Source: an uncultured Erysipelotrichaceae bacterium
GTDB taxonomy: Bacteria; Bacillota_I; Bacilli_A; RF39; UBA660
Length of the DNA stretch: 11,392 bases
Assembly: GCA_902772675.1 (NCBI GenBank)
Contig: CACYBN010000017.1
Coordinates: 1 to 11,392 of the forward strand
Direction of reading: 5' to 3'
This document shows, one piece after another, positions 1 through 6,242 of this stretch (within the stretch, counting starts at the first letter, position 1; each line of letters opens with the position of its first letter). Under the pieces are notes generated by a model. That model was not told where the DNA came from. It saw only the letters and a list, made by a program, of their open reading frames with translations, and searched no databases. Made by a program: the position numbers and the translations under genes.

Positions 1-155
1 ACATGTCCTGCATGTAATCCTACTCCTGATGGATAAGGAAACATATCCAAAGCATAATACTTTGGTTTACTAAAATCTTCTGTATCAGTTTTAAATGTTT
101 TATTCTTATCCCAATACTCTATCCATTTCTTTTCTACTTCTTTAAAATTATACAT
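1..155 (-). CDS. leuS: Leucyl-tRNA synthetase, N-terminal fragment (runs off the window)
   Basis: This gene charges tRNA-Leu with leucine in the cytoplasm, as a class I aminoacyl-tRNA synthetase. Only the first 51 codons are present because the gene continues past position 1. Translation from the ATG at 155-153 begins MYNFKEVEKKWIEYW and carries the LeuRS signature DMFPYPSG at residues 37-44. This is followed by the class I HIGH-type motif HAGH at residues 48-51, part of the ATP-binding site. The start is supported by a purine-rich GGAAGAGAGA ribosome site just upstream, inside the end of the preceding gene. The start overlaps the stop of the 124-residue membrane protein gene by 8 nt, which suggests translational coupling. 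Expression should be controlled by the T-box leader at 544-738. Identity is secure from the N-terminal motif; the rest of the protein cannot be seen. Confidence 0.95.
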   Translation of the reverse strand, partial: MYNFKEVEKKWIEYWDKNKTFKTDTEDFSKPKYYALDMFPYPSGVGLHAGH

Positions 156-522
156 TGTCTCTCTTCCTTTCAATATGTTTTAATAATTTTGCTACAAAAT
201 AATAAACTACCCAAATTGTAGGTAAAATTAATATTACTAATATTAAAACTTTTAACCACATTTGCTTTATATTAAAAACTATCATTATTAGCGCTGAAAA
301 CATTAATGCATTTACTAAATTAAGAATTCTCAGAACTTTTATTAATCCTATTTTTTCAATATTAATCTTATAATATCCTTGTAATAATTGAACTTCTGGT
401 GGATATTTTTTATCTTTTTTTGATTTTCTTGAATTTGGTAATACTACCATAAAAAGATATATTAAATATCCTAATACAAAAAAGAATAAAAATAATAACA
501 ATAAACCTAAATAATGATTCAT
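148..522 (-). CDS. Small three-helix membrane protein of unknown function, co-transcribed with leuS
   Basis: The protein has 124 residues. The first helix, residues 5-28, is almost pure L/F/V/Y. A basic cytoplasmic stretch follows at 30-40 (SRKSKKDKK), then a PPEVQLLQGYY segment, and then two more hydrophobic helices at about 66-84 and 90-112. The C-terminus is basic (KHIERKR). I chose the ATG at 522-520 because AAGGAG lies 9 nt upstream; an in-frame TTG at 531 directly abuts that ribosome site and cannot be the start. The gene sits immediately after the T-box terminator and overlaps leuS by 8 nt, so it is the first gene of a leucine-responsive operon. I do not recognise a functional family. 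Its position suggests a link to leucine or peptide supply, or simple hitch-hiking on the leuS promoter, but nothing in the sequence shows transport activity. Three helices are few for a permease. Confidence 0.8.
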   Translation of the reverse strand: MNHYLGLLLLFLFFFVLGYLIYLFMVVLPNSRKSKKDKKYPPEVQLLQGYYKINIEKIGLIKVLRILNLVNALMFSALIMIVFNIKQMWLKVLILVILILPTIWVVYYFVAKLLKHIERKRDNV

Positions 523-543
523 AAAAAACAACTCCTTTTTAAC

Positions 544-600
544 AAAAAAATTCCTATGATGTAAGGACTCATAAAAGCGGTACCACCTTACTTCATAGAA
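544..600 (-). terminator. T-box intrinsic terminator
   Basis: On the minus strand CTATGAAGTAAGG (598-586) pairs with CCTTACATCATAG (566-554) with a single mismatch, giving a 13-bp stem. A run of seven T residues (550-544) follows. The 5' arm and loop contain the T-box core that forms the alternative antiterminator. When uncharged tRNA-Leu binds, this hairpin should be disrupted and the operon read through. Confidence 0.92.
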
Positions 601-738
601 ACTATGCTCTTTAATCTTTATCGCAGATATGCGTTATTTGACTCCAAAACAAGTTCATAAATTCATTATTATTAGTTCTCACCAACCACTAACTCTCTAT
701 AAATAATTCCTTTATTACTACTTTTCTTCGCTGTCAAC
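544..738 (-). promoter_or_regulatory. T-box riboswitch, leucine type
   Basis: This leader RNA senses uncharged tRNA and lets transcription continue when leucine charging is low. On the minus strand the conserved T-box core AAGGTGGTACCGC is at 589-577. Stem I is recognisable further upstream: an AGTA element of the specifier loop, an AGAGAG bulge sequence, and an apical hairpin TTAGT/ACTAA that encloses GGTTGGTGAGA. The 3' side of the specifier loop reads GAACTTGTTTT before GGAGTC. The specifier is therefore CTT or TTG depending on register, and both are leucine codons, which agrees with leuS downstream. The T-box core lies between the arms of the terminator, so antiterminator and terminator are mutually exclusive. 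Confidence 0.93.
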
Positions 739-744
739 AAGATA

Positions 745-773
745 ATTATAATATAATTATTTATTATTTTCAA
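745..773 (-). promoter_or_regulatory. Sigma-A promoter of the T-box/leuS operon
   Basis: The minus strand carries TTGAAA (773-768), a spacer of exactly 17 bp, and a perfect TATAAT (750-745), which predicts a transcript start near 738, just before Stem I. The -35 box and part of the spacer lie inside the last codons of the upstream gene, which ends at 757. This is the best promoter in the window. Confidence 0.88.
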
Positions 774-1392
774 GTTTATTATTTAAGTTATCTAAATATT
801 TTTTTATATATTCTATAGAACCTTTATATAGTTTATCTAATTCATCAAATGTAAATATTTCATATGTTATTTCATAATCATCTTTTTTAATTAATTCATT
901 ATGAGTATCAATATATTCTTTAATATATTTATCATCATAACTACACTCTTTTATTTTAGTTAATTTTTGTAAATCAACATAATCTAGTTTAGGTATTTTT
1001 TTATTATTTAATAAGTAATGTTCATAATCATAAAACCCTGCTTGCTTTTTATCTGTTACTTCTCTAGGTGTTCCATAAAAAACTTTACCTTGATACTTTA
1101 TTCCATATAATTTATCATCATGAAGATAATGATTTTTTCTAACATATTTGTTAAAATAATCATCTGATAAAATATGAACTAAATATCCAACAATTACTGG
1201 ATTATTTTTATCATAATAATTATTTATAAATCTTTCATAATCATATTCTCTATGATTTTTCTTAAAATGAGAAATAAAATGATTTTCCCCCAAATCAGGA
1301 AGAATACATCCTAAATAAAATAAATCCTTATCAAAATTATAATATTTATTAAGTTCTTGTCCAATTCCTATATGAATTTGATGACTAGGCAT
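757..1392 (-). CDS. Zinc-dependent phospholipase C-like family protein (small, cytoplasmic)
   Basis: The 211-residue protein resembles the small proteins annotated as the zinc-dependent phospholipase C family in gut Firmicutes. The N-terminus MPSHQIHIG is followed by LGCILPDL at 27-34, HFISHF at 38-43, and GYLVHILSDDYF at 69-80. Likely metal ligands by family analogy are H4, H7, D33, H38 or H42, H73 and D77 or D78. There is no signal peptide, unlike secreted clostridial phospholipases, so a lipid substrate outside the cell is unlikely and the true substrate is unknown. The start at 1392 was chosen because GGTGATG lies 5 nt upstream and because the family typically begins MPS-H; in-frame alternatives upstream lie within that ribosome site. 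The gene is divergent from the radical SAM gene across a 66-bp gap. I see no convincing promoter of its own on the minus strand in that gap. Confidence 0.65.
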   Translation of the reverse strand: MPSHQIHIGIGQELNKYYNFDKDLFYLGCILPDLGENHFISHFKKNHREYDYERFINNYYDKNNPVIVGYLVHILSDDYFNKYVRKNHYLHDDKLYGIKYQGKVFYGTPREVTDKKQAGFYDYEHYLLNNKKIPKLDYVDLQKLTKIKECSYDDKYIKEYIDTHNELIKKDDYEITYEIFTFDELDKLYKGSIEYIKKYLDNLNNKLENNK

Positions 1393-1435
1393 AAGCATCA
1401 CCAATAAAATAATAACATATTTCTAGTAAAAATGA

Positions 1436-1441
1436 TATAAT
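1436..1441 (+). promoter_or_regulatory. Probable -10 box of the radical SAM gene
   Basis: A perfect TATAAT lies 17 nt before the ATG of the radical SAM gene. The expected -35 position (1413-1418, TAACAT) matches the consensus poorly. The untranslated leader would be only about 10 nt and would hold the AGGTGAT ribosome site. Confidence 0.45.
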
Positions 1442-1458
1442 ACTTTATAGGTGATTTT

Positions 1459-2385
1459 ATGTTTAAATATAGTTTAGATAATAAAAGATATTATACATTA
1501 AATTATTACTATCAAAAGAAGTATGGATGTAAAGTATTTAAAGTTAGTTTAAATGCAGGTTTTACTTGCCCAAATATTGATGGAACTAAAGGCATTGGTG
1601 GATGTTCATACTGCTTAAATGGATCTGGTGAAAAAGTAACTACTGATAATCTTGTAGATCAATTTAATAAAGTAAAAGAAGTAATGCTTAAAAAATGGCC
1701 TACTTCAAAATATATAGGTTATTTTCAGGCAAATACAAATACATATGCTCCTTTAGAAGAACTAAAAGAAAAATATGAAACTATACTTAAGCTAGATGGT
1801 GTTGTTGGACTTAATATCGCTACTAGACCTGATTCAATCACTCCTGAAGTATATGATTATTTAGAAGAACTAAATAAAAGAACAGATTTAGTTATAGAAT
1901 TAGGACTTCAAACTACTAATGAAAAGACCGCAAAATTAATTAATAGATGTTCTACTCTTAAAGAATTTGAAAACGCCCTAACTGAATTAAACAAAAGAAG
2001 TATAAATGTAGTTGTACATATTATTAATGGTTTACCTTATGAAACTAAAGAGGATATGATTAATACAGCTAAATATCTATCCAATAAAAAAATACTAGGT
2101 ATTAAAATACATATGCTTCATATTCTAAAAGATACAAATATGTTTAAGCAGTATCTAAAAAATCCATGGCATATTCTAACAAGAGAAGAATATGTTGATA
2201 TAGTATGTGATCAATTAGAATATTTAAGAGAAGATATTGTAATAAATAGAATTACAGGTGATCCTGATCCTAAAGATTTAATTGAACCTGAATGGACTCT
2301 AAAAAAATTTGTTGTTATGAATGAAATAGATAAACTTATGGTAAAAAGAGATATTTATCAAGGAGATAAATGCAATAAAGAGTAG
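1459..2385 (+). CDS. TIGR01212-family radical SAM protein (YtqA/YhcC-like, probable MnmL)
   Basis: This 308-residue iron-sulfur enzyme belongs to the TIGR01212 radical SAM family, which includes YhcC of E. coli and YtqA of B. subtilis. The cluster cysteines are C37, C49 and C52 in CPNIDGTKGIGGCSYC. The long C-x11-C-x2-C spacing is typical of this family rather than the usual CxxxCxxC. Other family marks are IATRPDS at about 120-126, ELGLQTTN, and HIINGLPYET. YtqA has recently been renamed MnmL and linked to formation of mnm5-type uridine at tRNA position 34 in Gram-positive bacteria. I infer the same role here, although the B. subtilis partner methyltransferase YtqB is not next door. The start has an AGGTGATTTT ribosome site. 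This is the only plus-strand gene in the window, and its stop codon is part of its terminator stem. Confidence 0.88.
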   Translation: MFKYSLDNKRYYTLNYYYQKKYGCKVFKVSLNAGFTCPNIDGTKGIGGCSYCLNGSGEKVTTDNLVDQFNKVKEVMLKKWPTSKYIGYFQANTNTYAPLEELKEKYETILKLDGVVGLNIATRPDSITPEVYDYLEELNKRTDLVIELGLQTTNEKTAKLINRCSTLKEFENALTELNKRSINVVVHIINGLPYETKEDMINTAKYLSNKKILGIKIHMLHILKDTNMFKQYLKNPWHILTREEYVDIVCDQLEYLREDIVINRITGDPDPKDLIEPEWTLKKFVVMNEIDKLMVKRDIYQGDKCNKE

Positions 2386-2402
2386 TTAATCTACTCTTTT
2401 TT
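2377..2402 (+). terminator. Terminator of the radical SAM gene, containing its stop codon
   Basis: AAAGAGTAG (2377-2385) pairs perfectly with CTACTCTTT (2391-2399) across a 5-nt TTAAT loop, and T residues run on to 2402. The TAG stop is the last three bases of the left arm. Confidence 0.85.
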
Positions 2403-2462
2403 GTGGTTTAAAAAGTCCTGTTTTTAGTTTTTTTATAATATGGAGTAAAATTTGTAAGATAT

Positions 2463-2490
2463 AAAAAACATCCACAATAACTGTGGATAT
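2463..2490 (-). terminator. Terminator of the amylase-ligA-surface protein operon (possibly bidirectional)
   Basis: On the minus strand ATCCACA (2488-2482) pairs with TGTGGAT (2476-2470), and six T residues follow at 2468-2463. The opposite strand also has a T run after the hairpin (2491-2496), so it may act as a back-up stop for the convergent plus-strand gene. Confidence 0.85.
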
Positions 2491-2494
2491 TTTT

Positions 2495-3238
2495 TTATAC
2501 TTTTTTCTTCCTATTTTTTAATAATACAATAACTAATGATAAAAATAATAATCCAGATACTCCCCATGAAACATATAATAATGTATTATTTTCTTTTGAT
2601 TCAGTTTCAGTACATTTAGGACAAGTATCATTTTCATTATCACTATCTTGTGGTTTACTTGATATATCATTATCATCTTCTGCTCCATCATTGTCAGGTG
2701 TGTATGGTTTGGGATTGTTTGTCCAATCACCTAAATCTGTATCATCAGTTGTTATAACTTTATCTTTTGGATTTCTAATTACAAATGTATATGTATAAGA
2801 ACTCTCTCCATATAAAACTTCATTATTATCCGGAATATATTTAATATTAATTTTTTTAGACTCAGGTACTTTTAATACAACAAATTTAACAAGTACTGAT
2901 TCTAACTTTTCTTCTGTTAATTGTCCATCTTCTACATATTGTTGATATTTGAAAGATAGTTCTCCTGGATTATTTTTAGTAATTTTTAAAGAACCTCGCA
3001 CGTATTCCCCTTCAATTATAGTTGGATCTTCTACTCTCATAGATACATATTTTAACTCTTCTTTATTATATTTAAGAGTCCCATCCATCATATCATATCC
3101 CGTTATAGATAAAACAATTTCAGATCCTTCAGTTGCTTGAACAGCATATCCATTAATACTAACTGGAGCCATATCTGCAGATGCTTTAAATGGAACAATA
3201 AGCATTAATACAAATAATACTATAAATATTTTTTTCAT
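2495..3238 (-). CDS. Secreted, C-terminally membrane-anchored surface protein, unknown function
   Basis: The 247-residue protein has a clear signal peptide: MKKIF, a hydrophobic core, and a probable cut after KASA at residue 21. A folded extracellular part follows at about 22-160, rich in beta-strand-like segments. Its start (APVSINGYAVQATEGSEIVLSI) looks like a cohesin- or Ig-like sandwich, though I cannot assign a family firmly. Residues 162-205 form an acidic, Asp/Asn/Pro-rich linker, then CPKC at 206-209, a single TM helix at about 219-240, and a basic tail KNRKKKV. There is no LPXTG motif, so it is anchored by its helix rather than by sortase. The ATG at 3238 has AAAGGAG about 6 nt upstream; an in-frame ATG at 3268 would overlap ligA and is unlikely. 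It follows ligA by 13 nt and is the last gene of the operon. Confidence 0.8.
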   Translation of the reverse strand: MKKIFIVLFVLMLIVPFKASADMAPVSINGYAVQATEGSEIVLSITGYDMMDGTLKYNKEELKYVSMRVEDPTIIEGEYVRGSLKITKNNPGELSFKYQQYVEDGQLTEEKLESVLVKFVVLKVPESKKINIKYIPDNNEVLYGESSYTYTFVIRNPKDKVITTDDTDLGDWTNNPKPYTPDNDGAEDDNDISSKPQDSDNENDTCPKCTETESKENNTLLYVSWGVSGLLFLSLVIVLLKNRKKKV

Positions 3239-3251
3239 ATTATTCTCCTTT

Positions 3252-5228
3252 TTATAAATTATTTTCAAAGTCTTCTTCAGACCAAATTGGTATACCTAAT
3301 TCCTTAGCTTTATCATATTTACTTCCTGGATTTTCTCCGACTATAACTGCACTTGTCTTTTTAGATACAGAACTAGAAGTTTTTCCTCCTAATAGAGCTA
3401 TTTTATCTTCTATTTCAGTTCTTGTATATTTAACTAATGTACCTGTTATTACAAATGTCTTTCCAGAGAAATTTTCATTAACTACTACTTTTTCACCAGT
3501 ATATGTAGTATTAACTCCTAAATCTTTTAATCCATTTACTTGTTCCATATTAAATGATAAAGAAAAATAGTCTTTAATACTTTTAGCAATTATTCCACCT
3601 ATATCTGGAATACTTGTTAGTTCTTCAATATCTGCATTTATTAAATTATCTAAAGTTTCATATCTCATGGCTAATATCTTAGCAGTTTTTTCTCCTACAT
3701 TAGGTATTCCTAAAGCAAATATTAATCTTTCTAAAGAATTATTCTTAGATTCTTCGATTGCATTTAATAAATTGTTAATACTCTTGTCTCCATATCCCTC
3801 TAGTTCAGTAAGGTCCTTTTTATGTTCATACAATTTATAAAAATCAGTAAATCTCTTTATAAAACCTAAGTTGTAGAAATCCTCTATTATTTGATCTCCT
3901 AAACCATCTATATTCATTGCTTTTCTACTTGCAAAATGGATTAATCCTTCGATATGACGTCGGTCACATCCTTGATTAAAACAATAATAATCTACTTGTC
4001 CTTCTTTCTTCATAAGTGGAGAATGACATATTGGACAAAACTTTATCATTTCAAAAGGTTTCTCATCACCAGTACGTCTTTCTTTAATAGCTTCTACTAC
4101 TTCAGGTATAACTTCTGCTGCTTTTCTAATACTTACTGTATCACCTATTCTTAAATCTTTACTAACTACATAATCTTCATTATGAAGAGTAGCTCTTCTT
4201 ATCGTAGAACCTTGAATAATAACTGGTTCAAGTACAGCATTCGGAGTAATTTGTCCAGTTCTACCTACTGTAAAAATAATATCCACAAGTTTTGTTAATA
4301 CTTGTTTAGCTGGGAACTTATATGCAGTAGCCCATCTAGGATATTTAGCAGTATATCCCATAATCTTTTGATCAGGTAAACTATTAAGTTTTATTACTAC
4401 TCCATCTATATCATAAGGCAAATCATCTCTTAAGCTACCCTTTTCTTCAATATATTGTAGTAGTTCATCAATATTATTAACCAATTTATTGTTTGGATTC
4501 ACTCTAAATCCAAGATGTTTCATATAATTAAGTGCTTCCATATGTGTAGAAATACCATAATCCTCAGGATTTGGTAAATGATATATCCAACATTCTAATT
4601 TACGAGAAGCTGCTACTTTAGAATCTAATTGTCTAATTGATCCTGCTGCAGCATTTCTAGCATTTTGTAAAAGCTCTAAACCATTTTCTTTTCTTTTTTC
4701 ATTTATTTCCTCTAGAACTTTTTTACTCATGTATATTTCACCACGAACTTCTATATCTATAGGTTCTTTTATTGTTAATGGAACTGTTTTAATAGTTTTA
4801 ACATTTTCTGTTATATCTTCTCCAGTAACTCCATCTCCTCTAGTCGCAGCTTTAACTAGTTTACCATTTTCATATTGTAATGAAACACTTAAACCATCTA
4901 TTTTCAATTCGCATACATATTTAGGATCGATACCTTCTTTTTTTATTCTACTATCAAAATTTACAATTTCACTTTCATTAAAAACATTCGAAAGAGATAA
5001 CATTGGTATTTTATGTGTTACTTTACCAAATCCTTCTAGGATTTTACCTCCTGCTCTTTGAGTTGGTGAATCGCTTCTTCTTAGTTCAGGATGTTCTGCT
5101 TCTAAATTAAATAATTCTCTTAATAAACTATCATATTCTTGATCTGTTATCGTGGGTTTATCTAAAGTATGATAATTATAATCAGCTTCATTAATTATTT
5201 TTATTAGTTCTTCATATCTTTCAAGCAT
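3252..5228 (-). CDS. ligA: NAD-dependent DNA ligase LigA
   Basis: This enzyme seals nicks in duplex DNA with NAD+ as adenylate donor and is essential for joining Okazaki fragments and for repair. The protein has 658 residues, close to the usual 660-670. It shows the N-terminal Ia region (DYNYHTLDKPTITDQEYD), the adenylation motif KIDG with catalytic Lys109, and the nucleotidyltransferase motifs GEIYM and DGVVIK. After the OB-fold comes a four-cysteine zinc finger (C398, C401, C416, C421), then helix-hairpin-helix repeats (for example GIPNVGEKTAK at 507-517) and a C-terminal BRCT domain from about 586 to the end. No key residue is missing. The ATG at 5228 has an AGGTGAT ribosome site. It lies 22 nt after the GH13 gene and 13 nt before the surface protein gene, so it is probably the middle gene of a three-gene transcript. 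Confidence 0.98.
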   Translation of the reverse strand: MLERYEELIKIINEADYNYHTLDKPTITDQEYDSLLRELFNLEAEHPELRRSDSPTQRAGGKILEGFGKVTHKIPMLSLSNVFNESEIVNFDSRIKKEGIDPKYVCELKIDGLSVSLQYENGKLVKAATRGDGVTGEDITENVKTIKTVPLTIKEPIDIEVRGEIYMSKKVLEEINEKRKENGLELLQNARNAAAGSIRQLDSKVAASRKLECWIYHLPNPEDYGISTHMEALNYMKHLGFRVNPNNKLVNNIDELLQYIEEKGSLRDDLPYDIDGVVIKLNSLPDQKIMGYTAKYPRWATAYKFPAKQVLTKLVDIIFTVGRTGQITPNAVLEPVIIQGSTIRRATLHNEDYVVSKDLRIGDTVSIRKAAEVIPEVVEAIKERRTGDEKPFEMIKFCPICHSPLMKKEGQVDYYCFNQGCDRRHIEGLIHFASRKAMNIDGLGDQIIEDFYNLGFIKRFTDFYKLYEHKKDLTELEGYGDKSINNLLNAIEESKNNSLERLIFALGIPNVGEKTAKILAMRYETLDNLINADIEELTSIPDIGGIIAKSIKDYFSLSFNMEQVNGLKDLGVNTTYTGEKVVVNENFSGKTFVITGTLVKYTRTEIEDKIALLGGKTSSSVSKKTSAVIVGENPGSKYDKAKELGIPIWSEEDFENNL

Positions 5229-5250
5229 TTATATCACCTATTTAATTATA

Positions 5251-6180
5251 TCATTTTTTTAAACTTTTAACATTATAGAGATTACCTTTTCTAACTATTT
5301 CACTCTTCCATGTATTGTCATATGGACGAGCATAAAATAAACTATGTGGATATCTTTTACATCTAGATTGATAATCATATGCTATGTCAGTACTACTTTT
5401 ATCTCTGGTATAACCCATTCCTAAAAAACTATCATGACTTTCACTCATCATAACTGTTTGATCAGGATTATTAGTAAACGAATCAGTTAATACCATTAAA
5501 TGTTGTTGATAACTTTCTATAACTGATGGATCTCTTTCAAATATTATTTCTCCATAAATTAATAGATCATCTTTAGGTACTTTTAATCCATTTAATACTC
5601 TAGGAAAGAAATGACATGAATCTTCATTCCATCCATATTTACTTGCTTCCTCTGGTAAAGCAATACTTTTAGCAGCATCAAATCTAAATCCTTTTACTCC
5701 ACAATCTATTAACTCATTTAAAAAACTAATTAATCTATCTTGTAATTCATAATTACTTAGATTTAATCCTGGAAGTCCATCTAAACATAAATGAGTTACT
5801 TCCCATCTATTCTCCCAGTTTTTAACATTTCTAAACTCTTTCCAGAAATATCTATTATTTCTTAAAGATGGATCTACTTTATCAGAAACAGATGTTCCAG
5901 TTTCATCTGGTGCCATATGATTACATACAACATCCACTACTATATCTATTTCTCTATAAGATGCTTCTCTACACAAATTAATCAAATCTTCTTTAGAACC
6001 ATATAAATTACCAATATAAAAACCTAATGGTTGATATGGTTCATACCATGCTAAACTATCTCCATTTTTAAATGGTTGTACTGGTGTTATTTGAATAAAA
6101 TCAAATCCTTGATACTTTATTTCATCCAAATTACCAACAATATCTTTTAAATTCCAATTAAGTAAATGTAATCCTCTCAT
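5251..6180 (-). CDS. Compact GH13 alpha-amylase-family protein, cytoplasmic
   Basis: The 309-residue protein is a glycoside hydrolase family 13 member that should act on alpha-glucans or related oligosaccharides inside the cell, since it has no signal peptide. The four GH13 regions are visible in order: DVVCNH at 83-88, GFRFDAAKS at 164-172 with the nucleophile D168, IYGEII at 208-213 with the acid/base E211, and SESHD at 246-250 with the stabiliser D250. It is short for the family: domain B is small, and the usual C-terminal beta domain is missing, so it is little more than the barrel. The catalytic triad is intact, so it is not an obvious pseudogene. The ATG at 6180 has GAGGT upstream. It ends at a TGA, the only TGA stop I found, four codons before a TAA. 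The exact substrate cannot be read from the sequence. Confidence 0.85.
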   Translation of the reverse strand: MRGLHLLNWNLKDIVGNLDEIKYQGFDFIQITPVQPFKNGDSLAWYEPYQPLGFYIGNLYGSKEDLINLCREASYREIDIVVDVVCNHMAPDETGTSVSDKVDPSLRNNRYFWKEFRNVKNWENRWEVTHLCLDGLPGLNLSNYELQDRLISFLNELIDCGVKGFRFDAAKSIALPEEASKYGWNEDSCHFFPRVLNGLKVPKDDLLIYGEIIFERDPSVIESYQQHLMVLTDSFTNNPDQTVMMSESHDSFLGMGYTRDKSSTDIAYDYQSRCKRYPHSLFYARPYDNTWKSEIVRKGNLYNVKSLKK

Positions 6181-6201
6181 AACTACCTCTATTATAATTA
6201 G

Positions 6202-6207
6202 ATTATA
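6202..6207 (-). promoter_or_regulatory. Probable -10 box of the GH13-ligA operon
   Basis: A TATAAT lies 22 nt upstream of the GH13 start, and a second TATAAT is at 6196-6191. With a 17-bp spacer the first has a TTAATA at the -35 position, 4 of 6 to consensus. That -35 falls inside the terminator of the upstream gene, so the two signals are packed together in 62 bp. Confidence 0.5.
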
Positions 6208-6212
6208 TCACT

Positions 6213-6240
6213 AAAAAAATACTATATTAAATAGTATTTT
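6213..6240 (-). terminator. Terminator of the pcrA-nucleotidyltransferase operon
   Basis: AAAATACTAT (6240-6231 on the minus strand) pairs with ATAGTATTTT (6225-6216) around a 5-nt loop, giving a 10-bp perfect stem that ends in seven T residues opposite 6213-6219. It begins only 3 nt after the stop codon of the nucleotidyltransferase gene. It is AT-rich and so thermally weak. Confidence 0.75.
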
Positions 6241-6242
6241 TA

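Noticed and set aside
3239..3268. Longer N-terminus for the surface protein starting at 3268
   Set aside because: It would overlap the end of ligA and put ten charged residues before a textbook signal peptide; the ATG at 3238 has a good AAAGGAG site.
3954..5061. Plus-strand open frames of 66 and 110 codons inside ligA
   Set aside because: They lie wholly opposite the conserved ligA coding sequence and have no recognisable motifs or ribosome sites.
5251..5253. TGA at the end of the GH13 gene as a tryptophan codon (Mycoplasma code)
   Set aside because: Tryptophan is TGG in the genes examined, including twice in the first 15 codons of leuS. Reading the TGA through would add only three residues before TAA.
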